The notes: a model not told the origin generated them from the letters alone. DNA of 64,000 nt from Odontocerum albicorne (GCA_949825065.1 OX463862.1:16363592-16427591), one strand, 5' to 3'; shown: positions 10,555 through 21,269, counted from the first letter of the stretch. Made by a program: numbers and translations.

Positions 10555-10676
10555 GTAATTTATTTTAACAAACACTGTTTATTCCACAGAAAAAAGTGGA
10601 ATAAACAGTGTTTGTTAAAATAAATTACAATGTCTTTAAACCTCCACAACGTTAATGCCTTAACTATAAACAACAA
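10555..10676. repeat. hairpin repeat family, copy with perfect 33 bp arms
   Basis: The arms at 10555-10587 and 10596-10628 are exact inverses (outer end GTAATTTATTTTAACAAACA), with an 8-base loop. The right arm continues CAATGTCTTTAAACCTCCAC and AACGTTAATGCC, a block shared with 42195, 42651, 49897 and 54985. Confidence 0.85.
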
Positions 10677-10732
10677 AAATATATCTATATTTGATTAGCC
10701 TATTCATAACTATTTCTCAAATCAAGCATTTT

Positions 10733-10777
10733 ATCCTGTCTGCCTACCCTAGTAGGAGAACGGTGTGATGGTGTGTG
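10733..10777 (+). mobile_element. LINE-A 3' terminus
   Basis: CCTGTCTGCCTACCC followed by GAACGGTGTGATGGTGTGTG is the conserved LINE-A end (TCTGCCTACCCCGACAGG, GGCGTGATGGTATGTATG). It is directly followed by LINE-B. Confidence 0.55.
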
Positions 10778-11462
10778 TTGTTTAATTCATTGATCCGTAG
10801 CAAACTAGAAAGCAATGCTTGCATTTGGAGCCCGGTGGGGGCGCAGAACTCGCTCATGGTGGAGAAAGTACAAAAAAAATATCTACGATATCTCTACATG
10901 AGTGAGTTTGGTGTCTATCCGTGGCTATATCCTACGCAGTTTCTGCTGGGCATGCTCGGGTATAACTCCTTGAGCGTAAGAAGAGATCTGCGTCTCTTGG
11001 TATACGTTGTCAAACTCGTTCGAGGAGTTGTGAGCTGTCCAGCATTACTACAAAGATTAGCGTTAAATGTTCCTAACAATTACACTAGACTGCGCCGGCA
11101 GGAACTGTTCTCAATAACATACGCAAGAACGGGTCTTCCAGCCGCTATGCCTGTTGGAAGGGCCTTAACTCTTCTTAACGGGACTGCTTCGGATATTGAC
11201 ATATTTCATATCACATTACCAAAAGCAAAAGTAAATTTTCTTCTTAGATTAAGCGCGTTAGAAAGCACTCATCAACATACTTAAGTGACTGAATATATAT
11301 GTAACATACGTTTGTGTGTAAATACTCGTTTGTATACATATGCATTATTTTTTACTTTATATAATTAAAAAAAAAAAAAATTTCCCTGTAATTTTTCTTC
11401 TTTTTTAATGTCTTGTATTTTTCAATGTAATTGGGCTAAGCCTGTTTTGAAAAAATAAATAA
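10778..11462 (+). pseudogene. LINE-B ORF2 C-terminus, copy 1
   Basis: An open frame to 11284 encodes about 165 residues of a LINE ORF2 C-terminal region, with IRSKLESNACIWSP, FGVYPWLYPTQFLLGMLGYN and RLRRQELFSITYARTGLP. The 3' untranslated part ends GGGCTAAGCCTG and an (AAAT)n tail, marking the insertion's 3' end. The catalytic RT domain is missing through 5' truncation, so it cannot move itself. Copies at 23514-24009 and 36406-37076 have the same tail. The clade (jockey, CR1 or related) could not be fixed. Confidence 0.75.
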
Positions 11463-11479
11463 ATAAATAAAAATAAACA

Positions 11480-12815
11480 ATAAAAAATAAATGTATAAAA
11501 TGTATTATAATATGAACAGGAACCGTATACTAAAACTAAAATATTGATGCAAGAATGTTCAACAAGATACAGGCAATTGCCTAGTTTGTTGGATTCTGCA
11601 CACATAACATCTAATTGAATAAATTAATGCCCATAACCAGTGACGAGTATAATAGAATATACAATAAAAAGTGGGTGATTAGGGTACCTGGTGCTGGTGC
11701 CACAGGAGATGACTGTGTAAGCCTATTTCTGATACATATAATTAACCAAACCATGTTTCATATTTTCATGTTTGTATTACTGTATGTTGTATTTTCTTTC
11801 GTATGGTGTTACCCTTCAAAATATGCGAATTGGTATTATTTTCCTTCTCCTGTGACGTCGGACCTTAAGTCCATCGTTGCAACTATTCTTTTTATACTCA
11901 AGAGTCCTTTGTGCTGTTCATTTTTCGTCAATACGTGATGTCGACCTCATAAAAATAAAGGAGATTTCGATCTTCTTATGTAAATCACGGTGCATGGGGG
12001 CTTATTTGGTACATCATAACAACGTGGGTGGTGGTCGAATAGAACTAAGCGGAAATAAAGAAGAGACACCAATAAGAATGCTGACAAGTCTCTTTAGAGA
12101 TATGCACATCAGATTAGAAGTAAGACGTAACGAGTAACAAAATCCAAAAGGAGTTAAAATATTAAAGAAATCAATTCAAATAACCTTACACTTACTTAAC
12201 AGACAAAATATTTAGTAAGCACGATCATATACGACATAAAAAATTAAAGTTAACTCGCACAATGGACCTAACGAGTTAGGTAATTTGATAAAATTATTTA
12301 TTGCGATAATTAACTCGTCTACGGACCTTGGCAGTGCAATAAAGAAGAAAGAGTGCTACTTAATCACGTCACGTAGAGAGGTAAAGGTCAGCCGTGATGT
12401 CACACTCGAATTAAGTAAGATCATTCTGCACTAGTAAAAATTGCCCAAACGTGACAGAAATAAAAATACGAGTACACTGCGACACGGCACATCGAGCGCA
12501 AGGAGGAAAAAAAACTAAGATCATATCTATTGTAAGTCATGTAATCAGTGTGCAGACTTCAATGAACGAGCAATGGTTACGAAAATAATACGTCTTGGCA
12601 TTATTTTAAAGCTGTTGAGTTCTTTGTTGTCACTTTGGTACTGCAAATAACATCAACTTTTCCATTAGTTATTCTTTCTTTATCTTGTTACAATATGTCT
12701 CCTTATGATGTCTTCATTCTTTCGTACGTTTCTCTTGTAAAGGCTTCGGGTTCAATTTCTTATAGTGCCATAAAAAAATATACCAGTTTAGTTGAATAGT
12801 TTGTTTATTAATTGA
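11480..12815. other. no recognisable gene
   Basis: A 107-residue hydrophobic frame (11615-11938) is present but has no splice context or family resemblance, and AT-rich codons give hydrophobic products by chance. A TACGAGTA octamer occurs at 12467. Nothing else could be supported. Confidence 0.4.
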
Positions 12816-12825
12816 TATATTAAAG

Positions 12826-13230
12826 CAGGGGTCGGAAAATTCCGACCCGCCGCCTCTTCTTGTACGGCATGCTAGCTAAGAATTGATTTTACAATTGATT
12901 TCAAAGTTTTTAAACTTTCAAAGAACGGCCGATCACCGAATTAAAGAGTTGCGAGATACGACCGTATGTGACGCTCCTATAGATAAGCATTTAGTGACCT
13001 CTGCTGTGACGCCATGCATTTATAATTCGGCAGCGTTTCTAGTGCCAGGTGTATCGTTCTGCGACATTTTGTTCTCGTTTTATTACCCGTGATTATTACA
13101 CCATAAATAAATCTAGATTGTTCTAAAAAAATATATTACCTACATAAATATCCTCGAGTTTGTCTCTTGTCCCACATAATCTAAAATATTTACTATTTGG
13201 CCCTTTACAAAAAATGTTTGCCGGCCGCTG
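12826..13230. mobile_element. short hAT-like non-autonomous element
   Basis: The left end is CAGGGGTCGGAAAATTCCGA. The right end is TTTGGCCCTTTACAAAAAAT then GTTTGCCGGCCGCTG. Ends in CAGGGGTCGG and TTTGCCG.CC.CTG are characteristic of hAT elements of the SPIN/Charlie sort. The flanking octamers TATTAAAG and TACTAAAA agree at six of eight positions, as expected of an aged 8 bp target duplication. No transposase frame is present in the 405 bp. Confidence 0.7.
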
Positions 13231-13423
13231 TACTAAAACTTCAAAGGGCGTCTTTTACTTCTCCGAAGAAGTCTCCGAGTTCTTGTTAATGCGCAACCGT
13301 GTTCCCTTTGTAATAACCAGCTTGAAAAAGCTGAAACGAAAAATGAATAAAGGAATAACACAATAGATTCGGTAAAAATAAGTGGATCAATGCTTCCCAA
13401 CTTTTTCCTTCATTACCAAAACC

Positions 13424-13650
13424 ACTTCAGTTCACATTCATCTTTAATCACTTCATTCTGTCATACATTGTCAGTCCGTGTATTCTTCTCGCGCACGCAT
13501 TTCTACAGAATTTATCCCGGCTCCTTTCAGTCTTTTTCCGCGTCTACGTTTTATTCCCATAACCAAAGTTGATAATAAAATACTGTTGTGTTGTTTTAGT
13601 CAATGGGACATTTCATCATATTCGAATCGGAACAGTACCAAAATCTGCTA
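13424..13650 (-). mobile_element. LINE-A internal 3' fragment
   Basis: The minus strand matches the LINE-A segment with AATGAAGTGATTAAAGATGA and TGTGAACTGAAG, and upstream the block giving GAGTAAAACGTGGACGCGG-like sequence in other copies. The distal 3' end is not present. Confidence 0.5.
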
Positions 13651-13654
13651 AAAT

Positions 13655-13995
13655 TGTAAACAAGAATATTTCAACAAATTACCCAAAGAAAATGCATTTT
13701 TTCTCAATTTCGGGTAATTTACCTAGGTATGTGATGCCATTGATGTTGAAGGTGTTTTTTTTCTTGGTGTTACAATATCGTTTGGAATAGCCTGGTGTAT
13801 TCGCCTAACGAACTAATCAAACAAATTGTAATATAACGCAATATCTGGATAGTTAGTGTTTTATATTGCTATTGTATACTTTTTTTATCTCCTAGATAAG
13901 ATAAGAGTCGCACTGAGATAAGATTGTTATGTATAGATGTATGAGTTTACTTATTACACGAAAACACTTTAAAATGCTACGAAAAAAAAGAGACG
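13655..13995. other. no recognisable feature
   Basis: AT-rich sequence with no supported frame or repeat. Confidence 0.4.
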
Positions 13996-13999
13996 ATTT

Positions 14000-14720
14000 A
14001 GAGTATTATGTCGGAAGTCGTCGGGAGTAGATCTTCTAGATCTTGCGACCTGTTTAAACAGGATTTCAGTTTTGGTCCTGTGACGAAGATGTCCAACTTT
14101 CTCTCCATCTCTTTGGTGGACGTCCCGGTGGTCAACGACCCTCTGGAATCTCGTGCATTACAATCTTAGGTATTCTCGCGGAGTCCATCGTCTCAACATC
14201 GTTCCTCCAGAATCGTCTTCTCTGCCTACTCCATCTCACGATGTCCTCAATGTTACAACTTCTGCGGATTTCGTCATTAGGTATCCTATCTCTAAGGGTT
14301 CTACCTACGATACGCCGCAGTGTTTTCATTTCTGTTGTTCTGAGGAGGTGTTTCGTTCTTACAGAGTCTGCTCTTGCTTCGATTCCGTAAGTCATAACAG
14401 GTCTTATGCATGTTTTGTATATTCTGACTTTGTTTTCCACCAACATGTGTTTATTGCCCCAAACAGTGTTCCTCAGGCATCCGGAGATAACTGCTGCTTT
14501 GTTGGTCTGTTCTTTGACTTCATTATACAGATCGTTGCAGCTAGATATCTTCACACCTAGTTATTTAAACTTCATGACCTGTTCTATGGGTTTATCGTCC
14601 ACAACCAATTTGCATCTAAGAGGCTGTCTGGATATTGTTAGACATTTTTTTTTTGCCGACGGATATCGTCATGTTATATATCTCAGATGCAAGGGAGTAG
14701 ATGATGATACAAAGTACAAA
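14000..14720 (-). pseudogene. LINE-E ORF2 C-terminal remnant
   Basis: One minus-strand frame runs from about 14720 to 14066 and encodes the C-terminal part of an RTE-like LINE ORF2: ASEIYNMTIS, KCLTISRQPLRCKL, IEQVMKF, LYNEVKEQTNKAAVIS, YKTCIRPVMTYGIEARAD and EMKTLRRIVGRTLRDRIP. A TAA interrupts near 14560 where relatives have a tyrosine, and a TGA falls at 14132. After that the frame resumes PPGRPPKRWRESW and ends at 14066. Two nonsense mutations in otherwise well-kept frame suggest a moderately young inactive copy. Frames on the plus strand here are antisense shadows. Confidence 0.8.
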
Positions 14721-15022
14721 ATTTCTGCAACAATTTGTTGAGGTGACTTATGACAAGAAAGTACAAGAAGTCAAGGTGATAACTTACGGGGTCAAGTGCC
14801 AAAAGGATCTCGTATGACAAAATGATCCCTTGAACAAATGTATAGGTGGTATCTTAGGAATTCGAGACTTATGGACCCTTTATATATATCCATTTTGACG
14901 AAAGAGATATTTTCATCTTTTTTCAATTAAGAGCGTGGTTAGATAACATACAAGTATGTTTAGTATATTTAAAAAAAAGTTTAAAATCAATATTTTCATG
15001 CTGCATTTATATCGAAGTTATT

Positions 15023-15315
15023 GAGAATATAAATAGTAAGCGGGAAGAGCGACAGCTGAGATGGTACGGGCACATAAGACGGAGACTACCAGACCATACT
15101 GTAAATCAGCCAATGTCTGTGGATCTTCCTCGACGGCCGTCCAGAGGAAGACTAAAGAACTCCTGGATGACTCAATGCTCCAAAATCATGCAGAGAAACG
15201 GCCTAGATGACAGCGACACCCAGAACCGAAGAACATACAGTCTGAGAACGAAAAGAGCCGACCCCAACAGCCTACCTAGGCAATGAGTTGGGACAGTGCC
15301 AGGAAGAAGAAGAAG
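15023..15315 (+). mobile_element. LINE-F, 5'-truncated insertion with 18 bp target duplication
   Basis: The frame 15035-15286 encodes a LINE ORF2 end (REERQLRWYGHIRRRLPDHT, RPSRGRLKNSWMT, ending RADPNSLPRQ). A GAAGAAGAAGAAG tail follows. The insertion is bounded by an exact direct repeat, ATTTATATCGAAGTTATT, at 15005-15022 and 15316-15333. This is the signature of target-primed reverse transcription with severe 5' truncation. The perfect duplication implies a fairly recent event. Confidence 0.9.
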
Positions 15316-15367
15316 ATTTATATCGAAGTTATTCAAAAAACATATTAAGCTACATACATATGGTATG

Positions 15368-15500
15368 TTATATACCATCACCGTTTCCCTGCTGGGGTAG
15401 GTAGAGAGAGCAGAGCACAAGACTTTCCCATTTCGGCACAAATATTTCGTCACATTCATACACCTTCTCATACAGTTCTTGCGATTTCTCTTACTTGCTA
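15368..15500 (-). mobile_element. LINE-A 3' fragment
   Basis: Forward reading has ACCATCACCGTTTCCCTGCT and GGGGTAGGTAGAGAGAGCAG, the inverse of the LINE-A end. It is followed by the cysteine-rich/arginine-rich coding end with AAGAACTGTATGAGAAGGTG-like sequence. Confidence 0.65.
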
Positions 15501-15539
15501 GTTCCATAAGTTGGTACATAGGATAGATGATGATTTCTT

Positions 15540-16440
15540 GGACGGTTGTAACTGTTGAGAAATTGGAGTTAGATTGCAGAGAGTTGAAATTAGATTGGAG
15601 TAATTTAATATGAATAACACGATTACCTTCTTGTTTCGAGACTTCTATAATTGCATACCAAAATGATTTTCTTCTGAAAGCATCCAGAACTCTGTTAATC
15701 TTTGTCCTAGAGTTCTGGAGGCTTTCACTTCTTCACTCCAAGTAGAAAACTTTATTTTTGCAATTAGAGCTCGGTCAACAGTAAGAATTATATCACCAGA
15801 TCTTATTTATTTAAGTGAATGCCTAATTGAAGTAAAAAAACGGGCATTGAAAAATAGCGTGTCGGGCTAATGATGTAGGTGAGCCATTTGTCTTCACCGA
15901 CAACATTATCGACGGCTGTCCTCACGGATTTGCATTTCTTGTCTGGTTCGTCGATCTGCCTGTCAATAGGAGAGATTAGGAGATATGACGATAGTTCGAG
16001 CAATGAATGATGACTTTCTCATGGTACTTCCTTGGCTAACGGCAAAAATAAATAGACGCAATATATCTTTGCTCAATCATTAACATTACACGTTGAACAG
16101 AGTACCTGAGCGCTTTTTCGCTTTCATATTGTTTCCATGCAATACATGTCCAACTTACATGCATTCTTAAACAGCTTAAATAAGTTCCTGTTGAGAGCAT
16201 ACAGCTGGACATCTATTGCATGATACGGGATGGACACGCTTTGCCTAGTAGCCGATTAGAAAAGGACGATTTACGGAGCTAAAATACATTGGTGAAACTG
16301 TTGAATCAAGGTCTTAACGAGCGAAGCGAAGTCCGTCTAAACAATATTGCATGCATATACCACATGCAGATTTCCATTTTCCAAGCAAGAAATATTGCGA
16401 ATTACAATAGAATTTCGAACTTACGTTTGATTACGAAAAA
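15540..16440. other. no recognisable gene
   Basis: A local inverted repeat around AGAACTCTG...CTAGAGTTCT (about 15690-15722) is the only structure noted. No coding exon or family repeat could be supported. Confidence 0.4.
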
Positions 16441-16453
16441 TTAATTCATGCAA

Positions 16454-16556
16454 AGGAAGTTTGCCTTTTTTTGAACTTGAGGAAGTTTGCCTTTTTTTGA
16501 ACTTGAGGAAGTTTGCCTTTTTTTGAACTTGAGGAAGTTTGCCTTTTTTCGAAACA
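16454..16556. repeat. 26 bp minisatellite, nearly four units
   Basis: Units start at 16455, 16481, 16507 and 16533, each GGAAGTTTGCCTTTTTTTGA plus ACTTGA, the last one partial. There is little divergence between units. Confidence 0.95.
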
Positions 16557-16559
16557 GTG

Positions 16560-17050
16560 AGTACAATCCAAGACCGAGTTTTAGCTAATAAATATGTTTT
16601 TAATATTTTAAATGTCATTCGAAGAGTAAATACAAGAATGAAATCAACTAAAAAGTCAGATGAGTTCTAAATTGCTGTACAGGGAGTGCAAGCGATGCGC
16701 TTGCCAGATCCTACACTCGTTGCGAACTTTTGACATCGGTCGTGAGGGTCAAACACGTGTTTACGTCGCGGTTGTGAGTGCGGGTGGCTAGATGGGAACT
16801 TGCCGTAATCCGGTGTTTTTTTTGACAGCACTCTTAGGAGGAAATAAACCAACTTAACACGGCAACAACTCGGAAAAACATTTTGAACTAGTGAATAACA
16901 GACGTGGAGATCTTCGAACACATGTTAACGACTAGGCCGCAGGAATCAATTATATTTGTTGAATTGTTTTATTAAATATCTGGACATAATTTACAATTAT
17001 GACACGGTTATTCTAAAAAAAAAAAACAAAATTATTAACTTGGACCTAGT
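16560..17050. other. no recognisable gene; CpG-richer block 16680-16800
   Basis: 16680-16800 is richer in CpG than its surroundings (CACGTGTTTACGTCGCGGTT). The minus strand is open for 84 codons there but resembles no family I know and lacks clear splice sites. Confidence 0.35.
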
Positions 17051-17055
17051 TAACT

Positions 17056-17548
17056 AAGACGACCTTCGTAGTCTAGTTGGTAAGATGTCTATTTTATGAA
17101 GCAGGGGTTGCGGGTTTTATTCCCGTTGAAATCCAGATTTTATGTAAAAAATATTCCAGTCTGGTTTACACTTAAGGCCTCTTTAACCCTTACAGGCACA
17201 GGTAAACTTCACTTATTTTTACTGTGGCTGCACAAAAAAAATCAAGTTTCTCATAATTTTTTTTAATGTGTTTGAAAAATGATACATACAAATGATAAAT
17301 TAACATATTTCCACTTCCTCGGTATGTCAGAGAACTCCTGGTGAGGGAAGTATATTATACGAAGTGGCACATAATCTGAGCGTTTGTGCAGCAATAGAGA
17401 GAGGTTTAATAAATGGTACATTGCGTATACCATTGTGCAGTACTGCGTCAAAAAATGTGGACCACTAAGCCTGTAAGAGTTAACGTATTTCTAGTTGGTT
17501 GGAAAAGATTGCTACATTGCAATAAATCCGCTAAATTGTATTGTGTTA
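17056..17548 (+). mobile_element. SINE-B, split by a MITE
   Basis: The head GACGACCTTCGTAGTCTAGT, the B box GCGGGTTTTATTCCCGTTG and ATTCCAGTCTGG are followed by GGCCTCTTTAA. After the 293 bp insertion at 17187-17479 the SINE resumes with CGTATTTCTAGTTGGTTGG and ends AATAAATCCGCTAAATTGTA. The join is exactly at TTAA, as intact copies predict. Confidence 0.85.
17187..17479. mobile_element. piggyBac-like MITE nested in SINE-B
   Basis: TTAA at 17183-17186 and 17480-17483 flanks inverted ends CCCTTACAGGC and GCCTGTAAGAG (one mismatch in eleven). Removing it restores the SINE-B sequence with a single TTAA. There is no transposase frame. TTAA targeting and CCC-type ends fit piggyBac. Confidence 0.85.
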
Positions 17549-17697
17549 AAACCGAAAACCAAATATTCATAAAATTTTAAAGCAAAATTAAGTGACAAAC
17601 TACATCACACATATTTCAAATCTTGTAATTCTCAGATAAGAGAACTGAACATTTACGACAAGATTTCAATATTCTGATCATATCAAAACAAGAAATA

Positions 17698-17835
17698 AAG
17701 ACACAAAAATGTGGAATTTAACCCTGTCAAAAGTAATACTTCAATTCAATTCAATTCACCCTTCTTTTAAAGCTCCACAAGGGAGCATAGGGAAGTCACC
17801 AGCCTTCTCCATTCATAGCGGTTTTGGGCGGTGTT
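17698..17835. repeat. left arm of 138 bp inverted duplication
   Basis: Matches 18848-18985 in inverse orientation with about two mismatches. It spans the junction between non-element sequence (AAGACACAAAAATGTGGAAT) and the 3' end of LINE-G with its (AATTC)n tail. The spacer between arms is 1012 bp. Confidence 0.9.
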
Positions 17836-18212
17836 GGTAATCTCCCTCCACGACATTCCTAACACTCTAACTTCCTTGTCATAGGAACGGTACACCGTGA
17901 GAGAGGGTCCTCCAGGCCGTCGGGACCCCAATGGACCGAAAAACAGCGCTCTCCTCGGCCAACTATCATCGGGCAATCTCAGAACATGTCCCAGCCAGGA
18001 CCATCGCCTCTCCCGAATTACAGAGACGACAGACCCCTGCCGGGTGCGCCGGTGTACAGCGTCATTTGTTATGTGGTCATACCACCTGATTCCCAATATC
18101 CTCCTGAGACACCTGTTTTCATAACTAAGTATCTTGCGCTCCTGAGCCTTGGTGAGATGCCAAGATTCACAGCCGTACAGGAGGATCGGGATGACACATG
18201 CGTTAAACGTTA
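17741..18212 (-). pseudogene. LINE-G ORF2 C-terminus, unbroken frame
   Basis: The minus-strand frame 18212-17767 is open for about 148 codons: LLYGCESWHLTKAQER, LRRILGIRWYDHITNDAV, WSWLGHVLRLPDDSWPRRAL and WREITNTAQNRYEWRRLV, stopping after CSLVEL. This is the C-terminal region of an RTE/CR1-style LINE ORF2. The 3' end is an (AATTC)n microsatellite at 17741-17758. The lack of stops suggests youth, but the 5' truncation removes the RT and endonuclease domains. Confidence 0.8.
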
Positions 18213-18475
18213 AAAGTAATTCTTACCGCTCATAAATTAAAAATACCTTTATACCAATACATAACTCAGATCCAGTTAATTAAAATAAGACATAATCCTT
18301 ATTTTTCTTTCTACAAAAACATAATAATATTTAATACTTTCGTAATAGCTAGCGTCAGATCAAGTATGCAAATTCGATCATAAAACCTCGCCAATAAAAT
18401 ATATAATACTGTGTAATTAAAAAATAAAAATATCGATGAACACGGCGGGGAATGGTTAACCTGTTCGTCGACGCC

Positions 18476-19198
18476 TATAGTAGTACCCCGTTATTCGCGG
18501 TTGATATTTCACGTTTTTTGTAAATCTCGCGCCGAATCAGTGCCACCAACGATAAAGGCAGGCCTACCAAAGACTCGAAGATGCATCTCAAGTCGTACTC
18601 CATCTCTCACTGTGATCGCATCGTTCCCGGTATCTCAGTGTTTGTATTAAAATAATTCTTTTATAACCATAATAATGCCTCCAAAACACAACACTTATGA
18701 TGCAGGTGACTTAGAGACTGCAAAGACGCCTCGTGAAGTGTTTGCCTTACGAGTACGTGAGTAGCAAAAAATTCTTGACTAAGTATAAAAAAAAACGGTC
18801 GCTGCCGTTGTTAAAATATAAGGAAATAACTAATATTCCATTCGTGAAACACCGCCCAAAACCGCTATGAATGGAGAAGGCTGGTGGCCTCCCTATGCTC
18901 CCTTGTGGAGCTTTAAAAGAAGGGTGAATTGAATTGAATTGAAGTATTACTTTTGACAGGGTTAAATTCCACATTTTTGTGTCTTATATAAAAATAATAA
19001 TATATATTATATTCTCGCTAATTTTGATGTTACACCTCAGATTGCAAAAAGGTGCCGAGAAAACAGAGACGAGAGTGTTCAGCTGTCTTGTATATGTATA
19101 CTTCACTATACGGTATTTTAGAACAGGTTCGCAACTATCCGCGGATCTCGGCATCCGCTGGGGGCTTATACCTATCCCCCGTGAATAACGGAGGACTT
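18476..19198. mobile_element. pogo/Tigger-like DNA element remnant, interrupted
   Basis: The left end has AGTACCCCGTTATTCGCGG. Read inward from the right end, the inverse of CCCCCGTGAATAACGGAGG gives CCTCCGTTATTCACGGGGG. Ends of the form CCCCGTTAT.CGCGG are typical of pogo/Tigger relatives. An ATG at about 18675 opens MPPKHNTYDAGDLETAKTPR, but the frame is short. The interior is interrupted by the 138 bp LINE-bearing arm at 18848-18985. Confidence 0.5.
18848..18985. repeat. right arm of 138 bp inverted duplication
   Basis: An inverse copy of 17698-17835, including about 70 bp of LINE-G 3' sequence, the (AATTC)n tail and 41 bp of the same flank (ending ACATTTTTGTGTCTT). It lies inside the pogo-like element. 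Because the LINE-G copy at 8324 has a different flank, the shared flank points to duplication of the junction rather than to two insertions. Confidence 0.9.
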
Positions 19199-19473
19199 GT
19201 GAATTTCAATATAAAAATTAACTATCATATATATATATATTTTTTTTGAACTTTGGTTAAATATAACATTTTGTTTATATTTAGCTTGGATATTTTGAAT
19301 ATTGAACGCCCTAACGGACGGACTGTGACCTTTGTAGTATTTTATGTGAACTTCTCTTGCATACTCGTAACATGACTCGCCTAATAATCCATTAAATTCA
19401 AGGACCTTAGTATCTCATCTTATATTGTCAGCCTATCGCATCTGTAGACCAAGCTATTGAACTAAGCTCAAGC

Positions 19474-19690
19474 TGACGACCTCCTTAGCCTACTTATCAA
19501 GACGCTTAACTCCACTAGGGGTTTCGGGATCGATTCCCGATGGTAATAAAAAATAGGGTACTAGTTTAAAATACTCACACGCGTTGCACCTGCTGCGGGA
19601 TAGTATTCCAAATACGTGCAATAATAAATCGCGAGTTCCGTGCCTCCTCCAGTGGTTCTAATATGACCGAACAAAAATTCTCATAGGCAC
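19474..19690 (+). mobile_element. SINE-C, copy 1
   Basis: The tRNA-like head GACGACCTCCTTAGCCTACT precedes GGGATCGATTCCCGATGG, a good B box. The body has CACACGCGTTGCACCTG and CCTCCAGTGGTTCTAAT. The copy at 40612-40870 shares the head, the CCCGATGGTAA block and AGTGGTTCTAA. Confidence 0.7.
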
Positions 19691-19699
19691 GCCTTTTGC

Positions 19700-20985
19700 A
19701 GCAAACTAAGAATTTATTTATTTTTCTGGCGCCATTTAGTGATCAAATGAGTAGTTCAGAACCAGACATGACTATGCCACATTTATCTTGTTTTGAGATA
19801 ATTGACTTCAAAGTTGAAGATCTATTAAAAAAATGGTTTGTTTTCTATTGTTTCCAAAATTGAACGGTAGATGTCTGAACTTATGGTGAACTATAAACTC
19901 ATAATCATGTTTGGTTCTGATAGAAATGGGTATAAATATGTAGCGTATGTGCCTAAATCTAATCTTATATTTTTGTGAGATAGTCAAGTCTGGTTCTGAC
20001 CCACTCAAATATCACTCCAAAGGAACCTGCGTTTCAATTTAACGAATTTCAACTAGTATGAAGTTAAAAATCTTCTTGATTATTTCCATGCCATCAATCC
20101 GCCTACACTACGTGATTTCAACTTATGTGCGTTAACCAAGTATGTAACAACTGCCTATATAGTATGATCATCTTAGAAAATATTTTAATAGCTTTGCAAA
20201 TGCATTATATACTTGGCGTCATCATCTCTGGCACTAAAATCAAGTAAATATATTGGCCACCTCCATCCATTTTGGCCCTAGATAACTAATCCCCAGTTCC
20301 ACACTTATAGCACCGATATATCCCTAAGGACGTAGTCCTCTATCTCGGCTTGCTTGATGTTCAAATGACTCTTTGGGAGGTCTTGGTGCATTGATAAAAC
20401 CCTTGCCTCTTAAATAAGATGCATTTAAACGTATTTATTTGTTAATTTAGCACTACTTTTACTTTTTTTTATTTGTTGAGTTTTATTTACTTTTTCGCGT
20501 CTTATATCACTCGAAGAGCTCGAACTAGAGATATCCATGAACCGATAGAAGCAGGTGAAGAACAAAGACAATATCTCTGTTTCAAACGTCTTGTGGAGTA
20601 CAGCGCATGCGATTTAGGTTAGAATGCTATTGTATGCCATTTTACCGTACTCAAGACAGATGTCGTAAACCATTCTCGTTTCTTGCGTATCTGCGTCAAA
20701 CGTTTAGTGTTCATCGGGAATTAAACTTGGGTCATGCTTAGTAGGCATAATACCCATTTATAGGATGTTAATTTTCAGAGCTTAGCTATATAATACAAAA
20801 AAAAATCATGACTTCGAAATCTGGCAATTTCTCTTTCTTCGCCATCTTCAGAAGTGCAGAGGATACGAAAAAATGCTATGGAAGTTACATCAACGACCAA
20901 AATTAAAACATTCGGAATTTGTATGTACAGAAGTATGTTGGACAAGCAGAATGACCGACGAAGATTCTCTCCTTATCTTCTTCTG
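19700..20985. other. no recognisable gene
   Basis: No repeat shared within the window and no exon-like segment was found. A plus frame near 20854-21000 is open but overlaps the LINE-I remnant on the other strand. Confidence 0.4.
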
Positions 20986-20991
20986 ATTGTG

Positions 20992-21264
20992 TTAATTGAA
21001 CTTAATTATTTCGGCCATGAATTCTGTCACCTGAACAGTACTGGGCGTTCTATAAATCTGGTCCACTTTGGTGCATGCCACAGGGTACTGCAGTAAGTGG
21101 CACATGGATTGCTCCTCAACACATATACAAGGAGTCGATCCATCACGTAATATTCCCCATTTTGCTATGTTGTCCATGGTTTTCGCCATTCCTGTTTGGA
21201 GCCTGTTGAGATATTTTCCTTCCTCCTCGCCATTATGAATACTGAGAGATCTAAAAGCCATCAA
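20992..21264 (-). pseudogene. LINE-I ORF2 C-terminal remnant
   Basis: The minus frame reads GKYLNRLQTGMAKTMDNIAK, then WGILRDGSTPCICVEEQSM and CHLLQYPVACTK. The order LNRL+TG...K...WG....C.C....QSM.HLL..P..C is a cysteine/histidine-bearing C-terminal end seen in many non-LTR retrotransposon proteins. A shorter relative is at 54820-54890. No RT core is present. Confidence 0.6.
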
Positions 21265-21269
21265 GAAGA

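Noticed and set aside
11615..11938. 107-codon hydrophobic plus-strand frame
   Set aside because: No start context, splice site or family match; frames of this length are expected by chance in 64 kb of AT-rich DNA.
14153..14560. 135-codon plus-strand frame
   Set aside because: It is the shadow of the LINE-E frame on the other strand, which has clear family motifs.
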